DNA of 9,509 nucleotides from Pseudomonadota bacterium (GTDB lineage: Bacteria; Pseudomonadota; Alphaproteobacteria; Acetobacterales; Acetobacteraceae): contig JAKBAQ010000098.1 in assembly GCA_021808985.1 (NCBI GenBank), positions 1 to 9,509 on the forward strand, given 5' to 3'. The position numbers and the translations under genes were made by a program. Below the pieces are notes generated by a model that saw only the letters and a list, made by a program, of their open reading frames with translations, made no database searches and had not been told where the DNA came from. How positions within the stretch are numbered: position 1 is the first letter of the stretch; each line of letters opens with the position of its first letter. Shown piece by piece: positions 1 through 7,400 of this stretch.

Positions 1-581
1 TGGCTGCCCCCCAGATGGCTCTGCCAGTTGCCGGCGCCGATCTTGTCGCGGATCAGCGCGTCGCGGGTGGCGCTGTCGGGAATGCGCAGCAGCGCCTCGG
101 CCAGGCACATAAGGGCAACGCCCTCCTGGCTGGAGAGCGCGTATTCCTGCAACAGCGTCTCCACAATGCCCCGGGTGCGCTTGGCGCGCAGCTTCACCAC
201 GAGGTTCTTCGCCGTGTCGCGCGCCGCCGCCGCCTGCTTCTCGGGCAAGGCGGCATGGGCGATGAGGGCGGGAACGCAATCTTCCTCCGGCCGCCGGTAT
301 GCGGCGGTGATGGCGGCGCGCAGCACCGTCTGCGGCTGCACATCCTGGGCGAAATCCAAAAACGGCATGAACGCGGAGGCATCCTCCTCCGGCGCGGCAC
401 CTTCCATCTCGGCCTCATCGGCGCCGCCGTTCAGGCTCTCGCCGCGCTCCAGCCGCTCCAGCCCGGCCAGAATCATCTGCTTCACCACCCAATGCGTGGT
501 CCGCGCCTGCGCTTCAGCCGCGCTCTTCAGCCGCAGCCGGATATGCTCGTCCAGTTTCACGCCGATCGTGGTGGTCGCCAT
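1..581 (-). CDS. putA: Bifunctional/trifunctional proline utilization protein PutA, N-terminal part (runs off left edge)
   Basis: PutA oxidises proline to pyrroline-5-carboxylate with an FAD proline dehydrogenase domain and then to glutamate with an NAD-dependent aldehyde dehydrogenase domain. Only the first 193 codons are here; family members with this N-terminus are about 1,200-1,300 residues. Residues 1-47 (starting MATTTIGVKLDEHIR) match the ribbon-helix-helix DNA-binding domain of E. coli PutA, and the DNA-contact positions Thr5, Gly7 and Lys9 are kept. Residues from about 73 on carry PFLDFAQ, RAAITAAYRRPE, LSSQEGVALMCLAEALLRI and ATRDALIRDKI, the conserved start of the proline dehydrogenase region. 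The start at 579-581 has a GGAG ribosome site six bases upstream. A linker at about 48-70 is acidic and variable, as usual. The neighbouring genes make proline from arginine, so PutA is the next step of that route. The RHH domain suggests autorepression when PutA is not membrane-bound; the catalytic domains cannot be checked here. Confidence 0.96.
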   Translation of the reverse strand, partial: MATTTIGVKLDEHIRLRLKSAAEAQARTTHWVVKQMILAGLERLERGESLNGGADEAEMEGAAPEEDASAFMPFLDFAQDVQPQTVLRAAITAAYRRPEEDCVPALIAHAALPEKQAAAARDTAKNLVVKLRAKRTRGIVETLLQEYALSSQEGVALMCLAEALLRIPDSATRDALIRDKIGAGNWQSHLGGS

Positions 582-617
582 AGCGTTCTCCAAAGGGTTT
601 TGTGTGTTTTCGGCACG

Positions 618-690
618 GTTATACAAAACCTGAAAAAGGTGCAACTTTTATTTTTAAAGGTTGTACCTTTCAGGCAACCCGCCTCACAAC
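618..690 (-). promoter_or_regulatory. Candidate putA promoter and operator cluster
   Basis: This lies in the 102-bp gap between the Lrp-type gene and putA. On the minus strand a -35-like TTGCAC (639-644) and a -10-like TATAAC (618-623) are separated by 15 bp, a short spacer. The -35 overlaps GTTGCA (640-645), the hexamer known as the operator consensus of E. coli PutA. Related hexamers are GTTGTA on the plus strand (660-665), GTTGCC (673-678, minus) and GTTGTG (685-690, minus, at the end of the upstream gene). Two 15-bp elements, 635-649 and 656-670, are inverted copies of each other with 13 of 15 matches and centres 21 bp apart; the second is itself a hairpin-like palindrome with arms AAAGGT and ACCTTT. 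Sequence matches are seen directly; binding by PutA or the Lrp protein is inference. Confidence 0.55.
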
Positions 691-1121
691 CGTGCCTTGG
701 TGGAGCGCGGAGTTGCCAGCAGCAGGTTGGTCTCGCTGTTGATAACCCCTTGAATCAGACGGATCCGGCGCAATACGGCGTCAAAATCCGAAAGTGTTCC
801 GGTGCCCAGCTCCACCACCAGGTCCCAGCGGCCGTTGGTGGTGTGGATGGCCGATATCTCCGGAAACCCGGAAAGGCTGCGCACCACCCGGTCGGTCGTG
901 TAGCCTTCGATCTCGATCATCATGATCCCCCGGACCGGCAGCTCGGTCGCGTCGGATTTCAGGATGACGGTATAACCCAAAATCACCCCGGAATTTTCCA
1001 GCCGCTCCATCCTGGCCCGCACGGTTGCACGCGACACCCCAAGCTGGGTTGCAAGGTCGGAGATGCTCTGTCGCCCATTATGGCGCAGCTGGGTTGTGAG
1101 CTTGGTGTCGAGTTCGTCCAT
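684..1121 (-). CDS. Lrp/AsnC family transcriptional regulator (probable regulator of arginine/proline catabolism)
   Basis: A 145-residue DNA-binding regulator of the Lrp/AsnC (feast/famine) family, the usual length. It begins MDELDTKLTTQLRHNGR, the standard opening helix of the family. The helix-turn-helix spans about residues 18-42, with SISDLATQLGVSRATV leading into the recognition helix. The C-terminal RAM/ligand-binding domain follows from about residue 65, including the G-R-W-D turn at 97-100 typical of the effector pocket region. I chose the ATG at 1119-1121 because an upstream in-frame ATG would add 25 residues foreign to the family; the chosen start has only a weak ribosome site. It is upstream of putA on the same strand and divergent from the arginase gene, so it could control both. 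PutR of Agrobacterium and Rhodobacter is a Lrp-type activator of putA, which is a precedent, but the effector here (proline, ornithine or arginine) cannot be read from sequence. Confidence 0.93.
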   Translation of the reverse strand: MDELDTKLTTQLRHNGRQSISDLATQLGVSRATVRARMERLENSGVILGYTVILKSDATELPVRGIMMIEIEGYTTDRVVRSLSGFPEISAIHTTNGRWDLVVELGTGTLSDFDAVLRRIRLIQGVINSETNLLLATPRSTKARL

Positions 1122-1259
1122 GATTAACCATTTTGAATAAAGTTTGTGCCATTTTGGTAAAGCAAAACGCGAAATATGCCAATTATGTTTGTTCACTTTG
1201 CCGGTAAAACCCGGTTATCCTTCCATCCAAGGCGGCAACAAGCCCAGACTGGAGACGGT
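1122..1259. promoter_or_regulatory. Divergent promoter region between Lrp-type regulator and arginase, with 21-bp-spaced repeats
   Basis: This 138-bp region must hold the promoters of both divergent genes. CCATTTTG occurs at 1128-1135 and again at 1149-1156, a period of 21 bp or two helical turns, which suits binding by an oligomeric Lrp-type protein. On the minus strand a possible promoter for the regulator gene is TTGCTT (1160-1165) and TTTATT (1136-1141) with an 18-bp spacer. The second repeat copy would lie in that spacer and the first just downstream of the -10, a layout that would allow autorepression. I see no convincing sigma-70 promoter for arginase; its ribosome site GGAG is at 1251-1254. 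The repeats are seen directly; function is inferred. Confidence 0.45.
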
Positions 1260-2189
1260 ATGACTGTTAAACATTGTAAATTGATCGGGGTGCCCGTGCA
1301 GGAAGGCGCCGGGCGGCTGGGCTGCGAAATGGGCCCCAGCGCGCTGCGCACCGCGGGGCTCGGCGCGGCCATAACCGGGCTTGGGCACCGGTTGTCTGAT
1401 CTGGGCAACCTCAGCGCCCCGCCCGCCAGCCCTGTGCACTACCCCAATCCGGCGCTGAAGAACCTGCCCGAGATTTCCGCCTGGGTGGAGCTGCTGAGCC
1501 AGGCGGCCTATGATGCCAGCGCCGAGGGCATGCCCATTTTCATGGGTGGAGACCATAGCATAGCCGCCGGCACGGTGGCCGGCATCGCGCGCCGCGCCGC
1601 GGAAACGGCCCGGCCCCTGTTCATGCTCTGGCTGGACGCGCATCCGGATTTCCACAGCCTGGAATCGACGGTCAGCGGCAATATTCACGGCACCCCGGTG
1701 GCGTATCTCACCGGCCAGGCCGGCTTTGGCGGCGGGCTGCCGCCGCTGCGCGCCACGCTGGACCCCAAGCGGGTCGCCATGCTCGGCATCCGCAGCGTCG
1801 ACCCCGCCGAGCGCCGGGCGCTGGGGCATTGCGGCGTCTCGGTGTTTGACATGCGCGCCATCGACGAGCACGGCATCGCGCCGCTGCTCTCGCGCTTTCT
1901 GGACCGTGTGACGGCTGAAAACGGCCTGCTGCATGTCAGTTTTGACGTTGATTTCCTCGATCCCGGCATCGCTCCCGCCGTTGGCACCACGGTGCAGGGT
2001 GGCGCCACCTTCCGTGAGGCGCATCTGGTGATGGAGATGCTGCATGATAGCGGCCTGGTTTCCAGCCTCGATATCGTCGAGCTGAACCCCTTTCTCGATG
2101 AACGCGGACGCACCGCAACCCTTCTGGTTGATCTCGTGGCAAGCCTGCTGGGCCGCCGCGTGATGGACCGCCCAACCTGGAGTTTCTGA
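1260..2189 (+). CDS. rocF: Arginase
   Basis: Arginase hydrolyses L-arginine to L-ornithine and urea with a binuclear manganese centre in the cytoplasm. The protein is 309 residues, normal for bacterial arginases. The three family signatures are complete: GGDHS at 96-100, DAHPDFHS at 126-133 followed by SGNIHG at 139-144, and SFDVDFLDPGIAPAVGT from 227. The expected metal ligands are His99, Asp126, His128, Asp130, Asp229 and Asp231, all present; VELNP with Glu274 is also conserved. The SGN-x-HG segment favours arginase over agmatinase or formimidoylglutamase. The start at 1260 has GGAG five bases upstream; a longer in-frame start at 1176 was rejected because its extra 28 residues overlap the divergent promoter region and do not look like the family. 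The stop overlaps the start of the ornithine cyclodeaminase gene, so product ornithine passes to the next enzyme of the same operon. Confidence 0.95.
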   Translation: MTVKHCKLIGVPVQEGAGRLGCEMGPSALRTAGLGAAITGLGHRLSDLGNLSAPPASPVHYPNPALKNLPEISAWVELLSQAAYDASAEGMPIFMGGDHSIAAGTVAGIARRAAETARPLFMLWLDAHPDFHSLESTVSGNIHGTPVAYLTGQAGFGGGLPPLRATLDPKRVAMLGIRSVDPAERRALGHCGVSVFDMRAIDEHGIAPLLSRFLDRVTAENGLLHVSFDVDFLDPGIAPAVGTTVQGGATFREAHLVMEMLHDSGLVSSLDIVELNPFLDERGRTATLLVDLVASLLGRRVMDRPTWSF

Positions 2190-3232
2190 TGACGCCCATC
2201 CCCAATCTGAACATCGTCCCCTTCGTCAGCGTCGACAACATGATGAAGCTGATCCTGAAAATCGGGATCGAGAAATTCCTCACCGACCTGGCCGCCTATG
2301 TCGAGGATGACTTCCTGCGCTGGGAGAGTTTTGACAAAACCGCCCGCGTGGCCGCGCATTCCATCGATGGCGTGATCGAGCTGATGCCGGCGAGCGACCA
2401 TTCGCTTTATGCGTTCAAATATGTCAACGGCCACCCGAAGAACACGCGCGAGGGGCGCCAGACGGTCACCGCCTTCGGGCTGCTGGCCGATGTCAGCAAC
2501 GGCTATCCCACCCTGCTGTCGGAAATGACGATCCTGACCGCCCTGCGCACCGCCGCCACCTCCGCCGTGGCCGCCAAATATCTGGCGCCCAAGGCCGCGC
2601 ACACCATGGCCATCATCGGCAACGGCGCGCAGTCTGAGTTTCAGGCCATGGCCTTCAAGGCGATGCTCGGCATCAACAGCCTCCGGCTTTATGACATCGA
2701 CCCCGCGGCAACCAGCAAATGCATGGGCAACCTGAAGAAATTCGGTTTTGACATCACAGCGTGCAAATCCGTCGAGGAGGCGATGCACGGGGTGCAGATC
2801 GTCACCACCGCCACGGCTGACAAGCAATGCGCGACCATTCTCAGCGACAATCTGGTCGGCGCCGGGCTGCATATCAACGCCATCGGCGGCGACTGCCCCG
2901 GCAAAACCGAGCTGCACCGCGACATTCTGCTGCGCTCCGACATTTTCGTTGAATATCCGCCACAAACCAGAATTGAGGGAGAAATCCAGCAATTGCCGCA
3001 GGATCATCCGGTGCACGAGCTGTGGCAGGTCATCGCGGGGCAGGCCCAGGGCCGCAAATCCGCCGGGCAGATCACGCTGTTTGATTCCGTCGGCTTCGCG
3101 ATTGAGGATTTTTCGGCCCTGCGCTATGTGCGTGACCAGGTGCGCCACACGCCCTTCTTCGAGGAGCTTGACATGCTGGCCGACCCTGATGACCCGCGTG
3201 ATCTCTTCGGCATGGTTCTGCGCGCCGCCTGA
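2189..3232 (+). CDS. ocd: Ornithine cyclodeaminase
   Basis: Converts L-ornithine to L-proline and ammonia using bound NAD, in the cytoplasm. The 347-residue length fits the family (about 350 in Pseudomonas putida). The Rossmann nucleotide-binding motif GNGAQSEFQ is at 144-152. Residues matching the active site of the P. putida enzyme are Glu64, Lys77 (in AFKYVNGHP), Arg120 (ALRTAATSA) and Asp235 in NAIGGDCPGKTEL, the catalytic acid. The C-terminal LFDSVGFAIEDFSAL block is also typical, and separates it from alanine dehydrogenase and mu-crystallin relatives. Its ATG shares one base with the arginase TGA, and its ribosome site GGAG (2179-2182) lies inside the arginase gene, so translation is probably coupled. 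With arginase and PutA it gives the arginine-ornithine-proline-glutamate route also known from opine and arginine catabolism in Agrobacterium. No T-rich terminator is visible after it. Confidence 0.95.
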   Translation: MTPIPNLNIVPFVSVDNMMKLILKIGIEKFLTDLAAYVEDDFLRWESFDKTARVAAHSIDGVIELMPASDHSLYAFKYVNGHPKNTREGRQTVTAFGLLADVSNGYPTLLSEMTILTALRTAATSAVAAKYLAPKAAHTMAIIGNGAQSEFQAMAFKAMLGINSLRLYDIDPAATSKCMGNLKKFGFDITACKSVEEAMHGVQIVTTATADKQCATILSDNLVGAGLHINAIGGDCPGKTELHRDILLRSDIFVEYPPQTRIEGEIQQLPQDHPVHELWQVIAGQAQGRKSAGQITLFDSVGFAIEDFSALRYVRDQVRHTPFFEELDMLADPDDPRDLFGMVLRAA

Positions 3233-3368
3233 GCGCATCACACGGCCCCGCATCGTCCGGCAAAAGTGCAGGGCGGTGCGGGGGCGGGTTCGGGAATATT
3301 CAAAAAACCAGCATTCTTGGCGGATTGGCTGCCGGTTAAGTGAATTTCCCCCTGTACAAGCCTTTTTT

Positions 3369-3399
3369 TTGCCGCTATTGTATATACAACCAATATTGG
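3369..3399 (+). promoter_or_regulatory. Candidate promoter with two abutting palindromic operators
   Basis: TTGTATATACAA (3378-3389) is a perfect 12-bp palindrome, immediately followed by CCAATATTGG (3390-3399), a perfect 10-bp palindrome; their centres are 11 bp apart, one helical turn. The first contains TGTA-N2-TACA and GTATATAC, which fit the operator pattern described for GntR/HutC-type regulators. A possible promoter is TTGCCG (3369-3374) with AATATT (3392-3397), spacer 17 bp, in which case the first palindrome fills the spacer and the second covers the -10. It would drive the ABC ATPase and perhaps the dehydrogenase, with an untranslated leader of roughly 200 bases. The palindromes are certain; the promoter and the regulator are inference. 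Confidence 0.45.
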
Positions 3400-3417
3400 C
3401 TGTTCAAGGGTTGCTTC

Positions 3418-3579
3418 ATGCACGTAGATCGTGTCAGTCCCGACATCCGCCTCAAGGCCCCCGTGCCGGACTGTGCAAGTCCAAGAACGGCGGCCTGGGG
3501 GAGGCTTGCCTTGTTCAGCCTGGCGGGTTGCGCTGGCGGTCCGTTCAGCAAGGTTTCTGCGCACTGTCCAAGGGTATAA
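3418..3579 (+). CDS. Doubtful 53-residue ORF with lipobox-like motif
   Basis: An ATG with a weak AAGGG upstream opens a 53-codon frame that ends before the ABC ATPase. Residues about 29-43 (WGRLALFSLAGCAGG by sequence) look like a hydrophobic segment closing in a lipobox, LAGC, followed by GGPFS, but the frame stops only about 15 residues after the cysteine. The basic stretch before the hydrophobic core is unusually long for a lipoprotein signal. Codon use includes AGA, AGG and CCA and lacks the strong G/C third-position bias of the neighbours. It might be a remnant of a lipoprotein gene, such as a quinol oxidase subunit II start, a small leader peptide, or chance. I do not recognise a function. 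Confidence 0.15.
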   Translation: MHVDRVSPDIRLKAPVPDCASPRTAAWGRLALFSLAGCAGGPFSKVSAHCPRV

Positions 3580-3613
3580 CAATAAAAACCCGCTGCATTA
3601 AAGGAAACGTCGT

Positions 3614-4402
3614 ATGTTATTAGATCAGCAACCCACTTCTTCCGCGCTGGTGGTTGAGGATATTCATAAGAGCTTCGGGCCGGTCGAAGTGCTGAAAGGT
3701 GTCTCCGTCACCGCCCACAATGAGGATGTGATTGCGATTCTTGGAGCTTCTGGTTCGGGAAAAAGTACTTTTCTGCGCTGCATTAACCTGCTGGAAATGC
3801 CCGACAAAGGGCGCGTGCGGATAAAAGGTGAGCTTATTGAAATGAAAGAGGGCCGGCGCTCCCGCGATGCGGCCAACCCCAAGCAGGTTGAGCGTCTGCG
3901 CTCCCGCCTGGCGATGGTATTCCAGCAGTTTAATCTCTGGGGCCACATGAATGTCCTCCAGAATGTGACCGAAGCGCCGATTCATGTGCTGGGGCTCGAT
4001 AAAAAAACCGCGATTCTGCGCGCCGAGGCGATGCTGGAAAAAGTCGGCCTGTCGGCCAAACTGCAAGCCTATCCAGCACAACTCTCAGGCGGGCAGCAGC
4101 AGCGCGTCGCGATAGCCCGGGCTTTGGCAATGGAGCCCGATGTGCTATTGTTTGACGAGCCAACCTCGGCGCTGGACCCTGAGATGGTCGGCGAAGTGCT
4201 GAAGGTGATGCGCGACCTGGCAAAGGAAGGGCGGACAATGCTTGTTGTGACTCACGAAATGGGTTTTGCCCGTGAAGTGGCGAGCCGGGTGATGTTCCTC
4301 CACAAGGGGCTTACCGAGGAAGAAGGCAAGCCCGAGGAAATGTTCACCAAGCCGAATTCGGAACGGTTCCGGCAATTTTTGTCAAGTACGCTGAAGCATT
4401 GA
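3614..4402 (+). CDS. Polar amino acid ABC transporter ATP-binding protein (HisP/AotP/OccP type)
   Basis: The ATPase subunit of a polar amino acid uptake transporter; it hydrolyses ATP on the cytoplasmic face to power import. The 262 residues hold all motifs: Walker A GASGSGKST at 44-52, Q-loop Gln104 in VFQQFNLW, signature LSGGQQQR at 157-164, Walker B VLLFDE at 177-182 with catalytic Glu182, D-loop SALD at 185-188, and switch His214. FNLWGHMNVLQNV and EAPIHVLGL place it close to HisP of the histidine/lysine/arginine/ornithine transporter and its arginine and opine relatives rather than GlnQ. An AAGGA site lies eight bases before the ATG. No permease is adjacent upstream; a matching binding protein begins at 9248, beyond the glutamate dehydrogenase gene. 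Basic amino acids are the likely substrates given the arginine genes nearby, but the substrate cannot be fixed from the ATPase. Confidence 0.95.
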   Translation: MLLDQQPTSSALVVEDIHKSFGPVEVLKGVSVTAHNEDVIAILGASGSGKSTFLRCINLLEMPDKGRVRIKGELIEMKEGRRSRDAANPKQVERLRSRLAMVFQQFNLWGHMNVLQNVTEAPIHVLGLDKKTAILRAEAMLEKVGLSAKLQAYPAQLSGGQQQRVAIARALAMEPDVLLFDEPTSALDPEMVGEVLKVMRDLAKEGRTMLVVTHEMGFAREVASRVMFLHKGLTEEEGKPEEMFTKPNSERFRQFLSSTLKH

Positions 4403-4453
4403 GGTTTGGACTCAGTTGAACTGATATTTCAAACAAGATCAGGTGCAAATGAA

Positions 4454-7400
4454 ATGACAAACATAAATATTACAGAACCTGCCCGGGCTGAATTGCTGCG
4501 CCAAGTGGCTGATTGCATGCGGCGCTACCTGAAGGGGGGCGATGCAGAGAAAGCGGTTGAATTTCTGGATATTTATGCGGCTGGCATTTCCACGCCAAGC
4601 CTGGCCGGCCGCTCGGCGGAGGAGCTTGCCGGCGCGGTCATGTCGGTCTGGGCGTTCATGCAGAGCCGGGCCTCCGGCGCCGCCAACATCCGGGTCTTCA
4701 ACCCGCGCGGCAGCGAACAAGGGTGGGGCACCTCCTACGCGATTATTGAAATCGTCAATGACGATATGAGCTTTCTCGTCGACTCGGTGCTCGGCGTTCT
4801 GCAATCCTTTGATCAGCCGGTCCAATGGTTGGTTCACCCCATACTTTCCCTCACCCGCGGCCAAGGCGGAACATTAGAGAAAATCGGCTCAGGATCAGCG
4901 GAATCCGTGATCCAGATCGCCTTTGGTCCGGAAGTGAACGCGGAGATATTGAAGCGCATCGAGGATGCGCTCAACGGCGCGATGCATGATGCCCGCTCCG
5001 CCGTGGCAGATTTTGAGGCGATGCGCGACATGCTCGCGAATATGGCGGGCGCTCTTCCTGTTGGCCCGGAAAGAAGCTTTCTGGATTGGCTGGCTGACCA
5101 GAATTTCGTGCTGCTCGGCGCAACCACGGTGGCGCTGGACTCCGCGCTCGATATCGTCATCCCCGAAAAGCCCGTGGCGTTGGGTGTGCTCAGAAGCCCG
5201 GACAGCCATTTGTTCGACGCGCTGCACGAACCCGCGATTTGGCGGACGATCTCCAAGGAAGCCCTCGCCAGGTTTGAAACAGTGGCCATCGCCAAGGCTG
5301 ACATCCGCTCGCGCGTGCACCGGCCGCAGCTTTATGATGTGATCGTCGTCAAAGAACATGACACGCAGGGCAGGGTCGCCGGACTTTCCTTCTTTGCCGG
5401 CCTCTTCGTCGCGGATGCCTATAACCGCAATCCGCGAAGCATTCCCTTTTTGCGCGAGAAGGTCGAGGTCATCCTGCAGGCGGCGGGGGTTGACCCGGTT
5501 AGCCATGATGGCAGAATGCTCAGGCATATTCTGGATACTTGGCCGCGTGACGATCTGTTCCAGGGCAATGTTCATGACATTCTGGCCGCCGCGCAGCGGA
5601 TCGTGCAGTTGCAGGTGCGCCCGGAACTTGCCTTGTTCCTGCGCCCTGATCTGTTCGGCCGGCATCTCTCGGCCATCATTTTCGCCCCGCGTGACCGGTT
5701 GGACAGCGCGTTGCGCAGCAAACTCGCTGAAATGCTCAAGCGAGTCACCTCCGGCAGCATCGCCGGCTATGCGCTGGCCCTGGGCGATGGGCCCTTGGCG
5801 CGGGTAAATTACACCATCGCCGCTGACCCGGCCCAGGCACGCGGGCTTGATGCCGCGACACTGGAAGTCGCCATGAAGGAGCTGGCGCGCAGCTTCCGTG
5901 AACGGCTCCACGAAGCCCTCACGGTCTCGCATGGCGAGACCGCCGCCACCCTGATGCTGAGCAAATGGGGCAACGCCTTCCCCGATGTCTACACGGCCAA
6001 GACCCAGGCGATGATCGCGGTTGAAGACATCGCCGCGGCGGAGTCGGCCCTTCTGGCTGGCGGTTTTCAAAGCACGCTGAGCAGGCCTTTCGGATTGCCC
6101 GACCGGGTGATTGTCCTCAAGCTCTTCCATGCCGGCGAGCCGATTGCATTGTCTGACATCGTGCCCCTGCTCGAGAGTCTTGGACTTCGCGTGATTGAGG
6201 AGGTTCCCTACCCGCTGGCTTTGCAAAACTCCTTTGTTGTCCTGCATGAACTGACATTGGAAACAGCCGATGGCCATGCGCTGGATCTTGCCACGCACGG
6301 CGCGATGATTCAGGACGCAATAATGGCCGCCTGGGATGGCCGGTGCGAGGCGGATGGTTTCAACCGTCTGATTTTAACCGGCTTGAATTGGCGTGAAGCC
6401 TCGTTACTGCGCGCCATGTTCAAATGGTGCCGGCAGGTGCGTGCCCCATTCAGCCAAAGCGCGGTTGAGAGCGCATTGGCCGCGCATCCGGTCGCGGCGA
6501 ATACGCTTGTCGCACTGTTCCATTCCCGTTTTGATCCGGAACGCGCGCGGGATATGGCGGTCGAAGACGAACTCTCCAAACAGTTTTTCACACAGCTTGA
6601 TCTGGTCTCAAGCCCGGATGAAGATCGCATTCTGCGCAGACTGTATGAATTGACTGACGCCGTATTGCGCACGAACTTTTATGATGTGCAGAGCCCGGTC
6701 ATCGCGCTGAAAATTGACAGCGCCCGTGCCGGCGCCATGCCGCTGCCGCGGCCGATGGTGGAAATCTGGGTGCATGGCCCGCGCACCGAGGGGTGCCATC
6801 TGCGCGGCGGAAAAGTGGCGCGCGGCGGCATCCGCTGGTCAGACCGCCGTGATGATTTCCGTACTGAAATACTGGGACTTATGAAAGCCCAGATGGTCAA
6901 GAACGTGGTCATCGTGCCGGTGGGCGCGAAAGGTGGTTTCGTCATCAAGCGTCCACCCGCGCCAACGGGCAACGCCAAAACTGACCGGGAAGCCCTGCTC
7001 GCCGAAGCGATCTCCTGCTATAAATTGCTGATCAACGCGATGCTGGACGTTACGGACAATCTTCGCGCGGGAGAAATTATTCCGCCCCCCTATGTGGTCC
7101 GGCGTGATGGCGACGATGCCTATCTGGTGGTCGCCGCGGATAAGGGTACGGCAACATTCAGCGATATCGCGAATGCGATCGCGATTGAGCGTGGCTTCTG
7201 GCTCGGCGATGCATTCGCCTCTGGCGGCTCGGTGGGCTACGACCATAAAGCAATGGGAATCACGGCCCGTGGCGCATGGGTAAATATTGCCCATCATTTC
7301 CACGAGCTTGAAATTGACATTCAGTCAACACCTTTCACCTGCGCGGGCGTTGGCGATATGTCCGGCGATGTCTTCGGCAACGGCCTGTTAGTGAGCAGGA

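Larger units (their letters stand above)
3233..3613. other. 381-bp intergenic region between ornithine cyclodeaminase and ABC ATPase
   Basis: No secure gene is visible. The first part (3246-3283) can fold a GC-rich 7-bp stem, CCCCGCA with TGCGGGG, but has a long loop and no T tract, so it is not a clear terminator. At 3378-3399 two perfect palindromes abut. A weak small ORF follows at 3418-3579. Within it GGACT and AGTCC (3468-3482) form a 5-bp stem with a 5-base loop, and short repeats GTTCAGC (3513, 3543) and CTGGCGG (3520, 3533) occur. The last stretch is AT-rich and holds the AAGGA ribosome site of the ATPase at 3601-3605. A structured leader RNA is possible, but I recognise no known riboswitch class. 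Confidence 0.6.

Noticed and set aside
15..1127. A 370-codon open frame on the plus strand
   Set aside because: It runs antisense through both putA and the Lrp-type gene, whose protein matches are unmistakable; its composition is typical of a shadow frame in GC-rich DNA.
1122..1196. Upstream in-frame start for the Lrp-type regulator adding 25 residues
   Set aside because: Lrp-family proteins begin with the D-x-x-D helix found right at the ATG at 1119-1121; the added residues are coded by AT-rich promoter DNA holding repeats.
1176..1259. Upstream in-frame start for arginase adding 28 residues
   Set aside because: No ribosome site, overlaps the divergent promoter region, and the extra residues are not found at arginase N-termini; the ATG at 1260 has GGAG at the right distance.
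1685..3253. A 522-codon open frame on the minus strand
   Set aside because: It is antisense to the arginase and ornithine cyclodeaminase genes and shows no domain motif.
3246..3283. GC-rich 7-bp stem after ornithine cyclodeaminase considered as a terminator
   Set aside because: The loop is 24 bases and no T tract follows, so it does not meet the pattern of an intrinsic terminator.
3233..3613. Possible riboswitch or small RNA in the long intergenic region
   Set aside because: Only small local stems are visible and I could match no conserved core of a known class; a covariance model search would decide.
4406..4453. TTG start for the glutamate dehydrogenase
   Set aside because: It lies three bases after the ATPase stop without a ribosome site; the ATG at 4454 gives a normal family N-terminus.
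4895..6298. A 467-codon open frame on the minus strand
   Set aside because: It is antisense to the N-terminal half of the glutamate dehydrogenase gene and has no recognisable motif.
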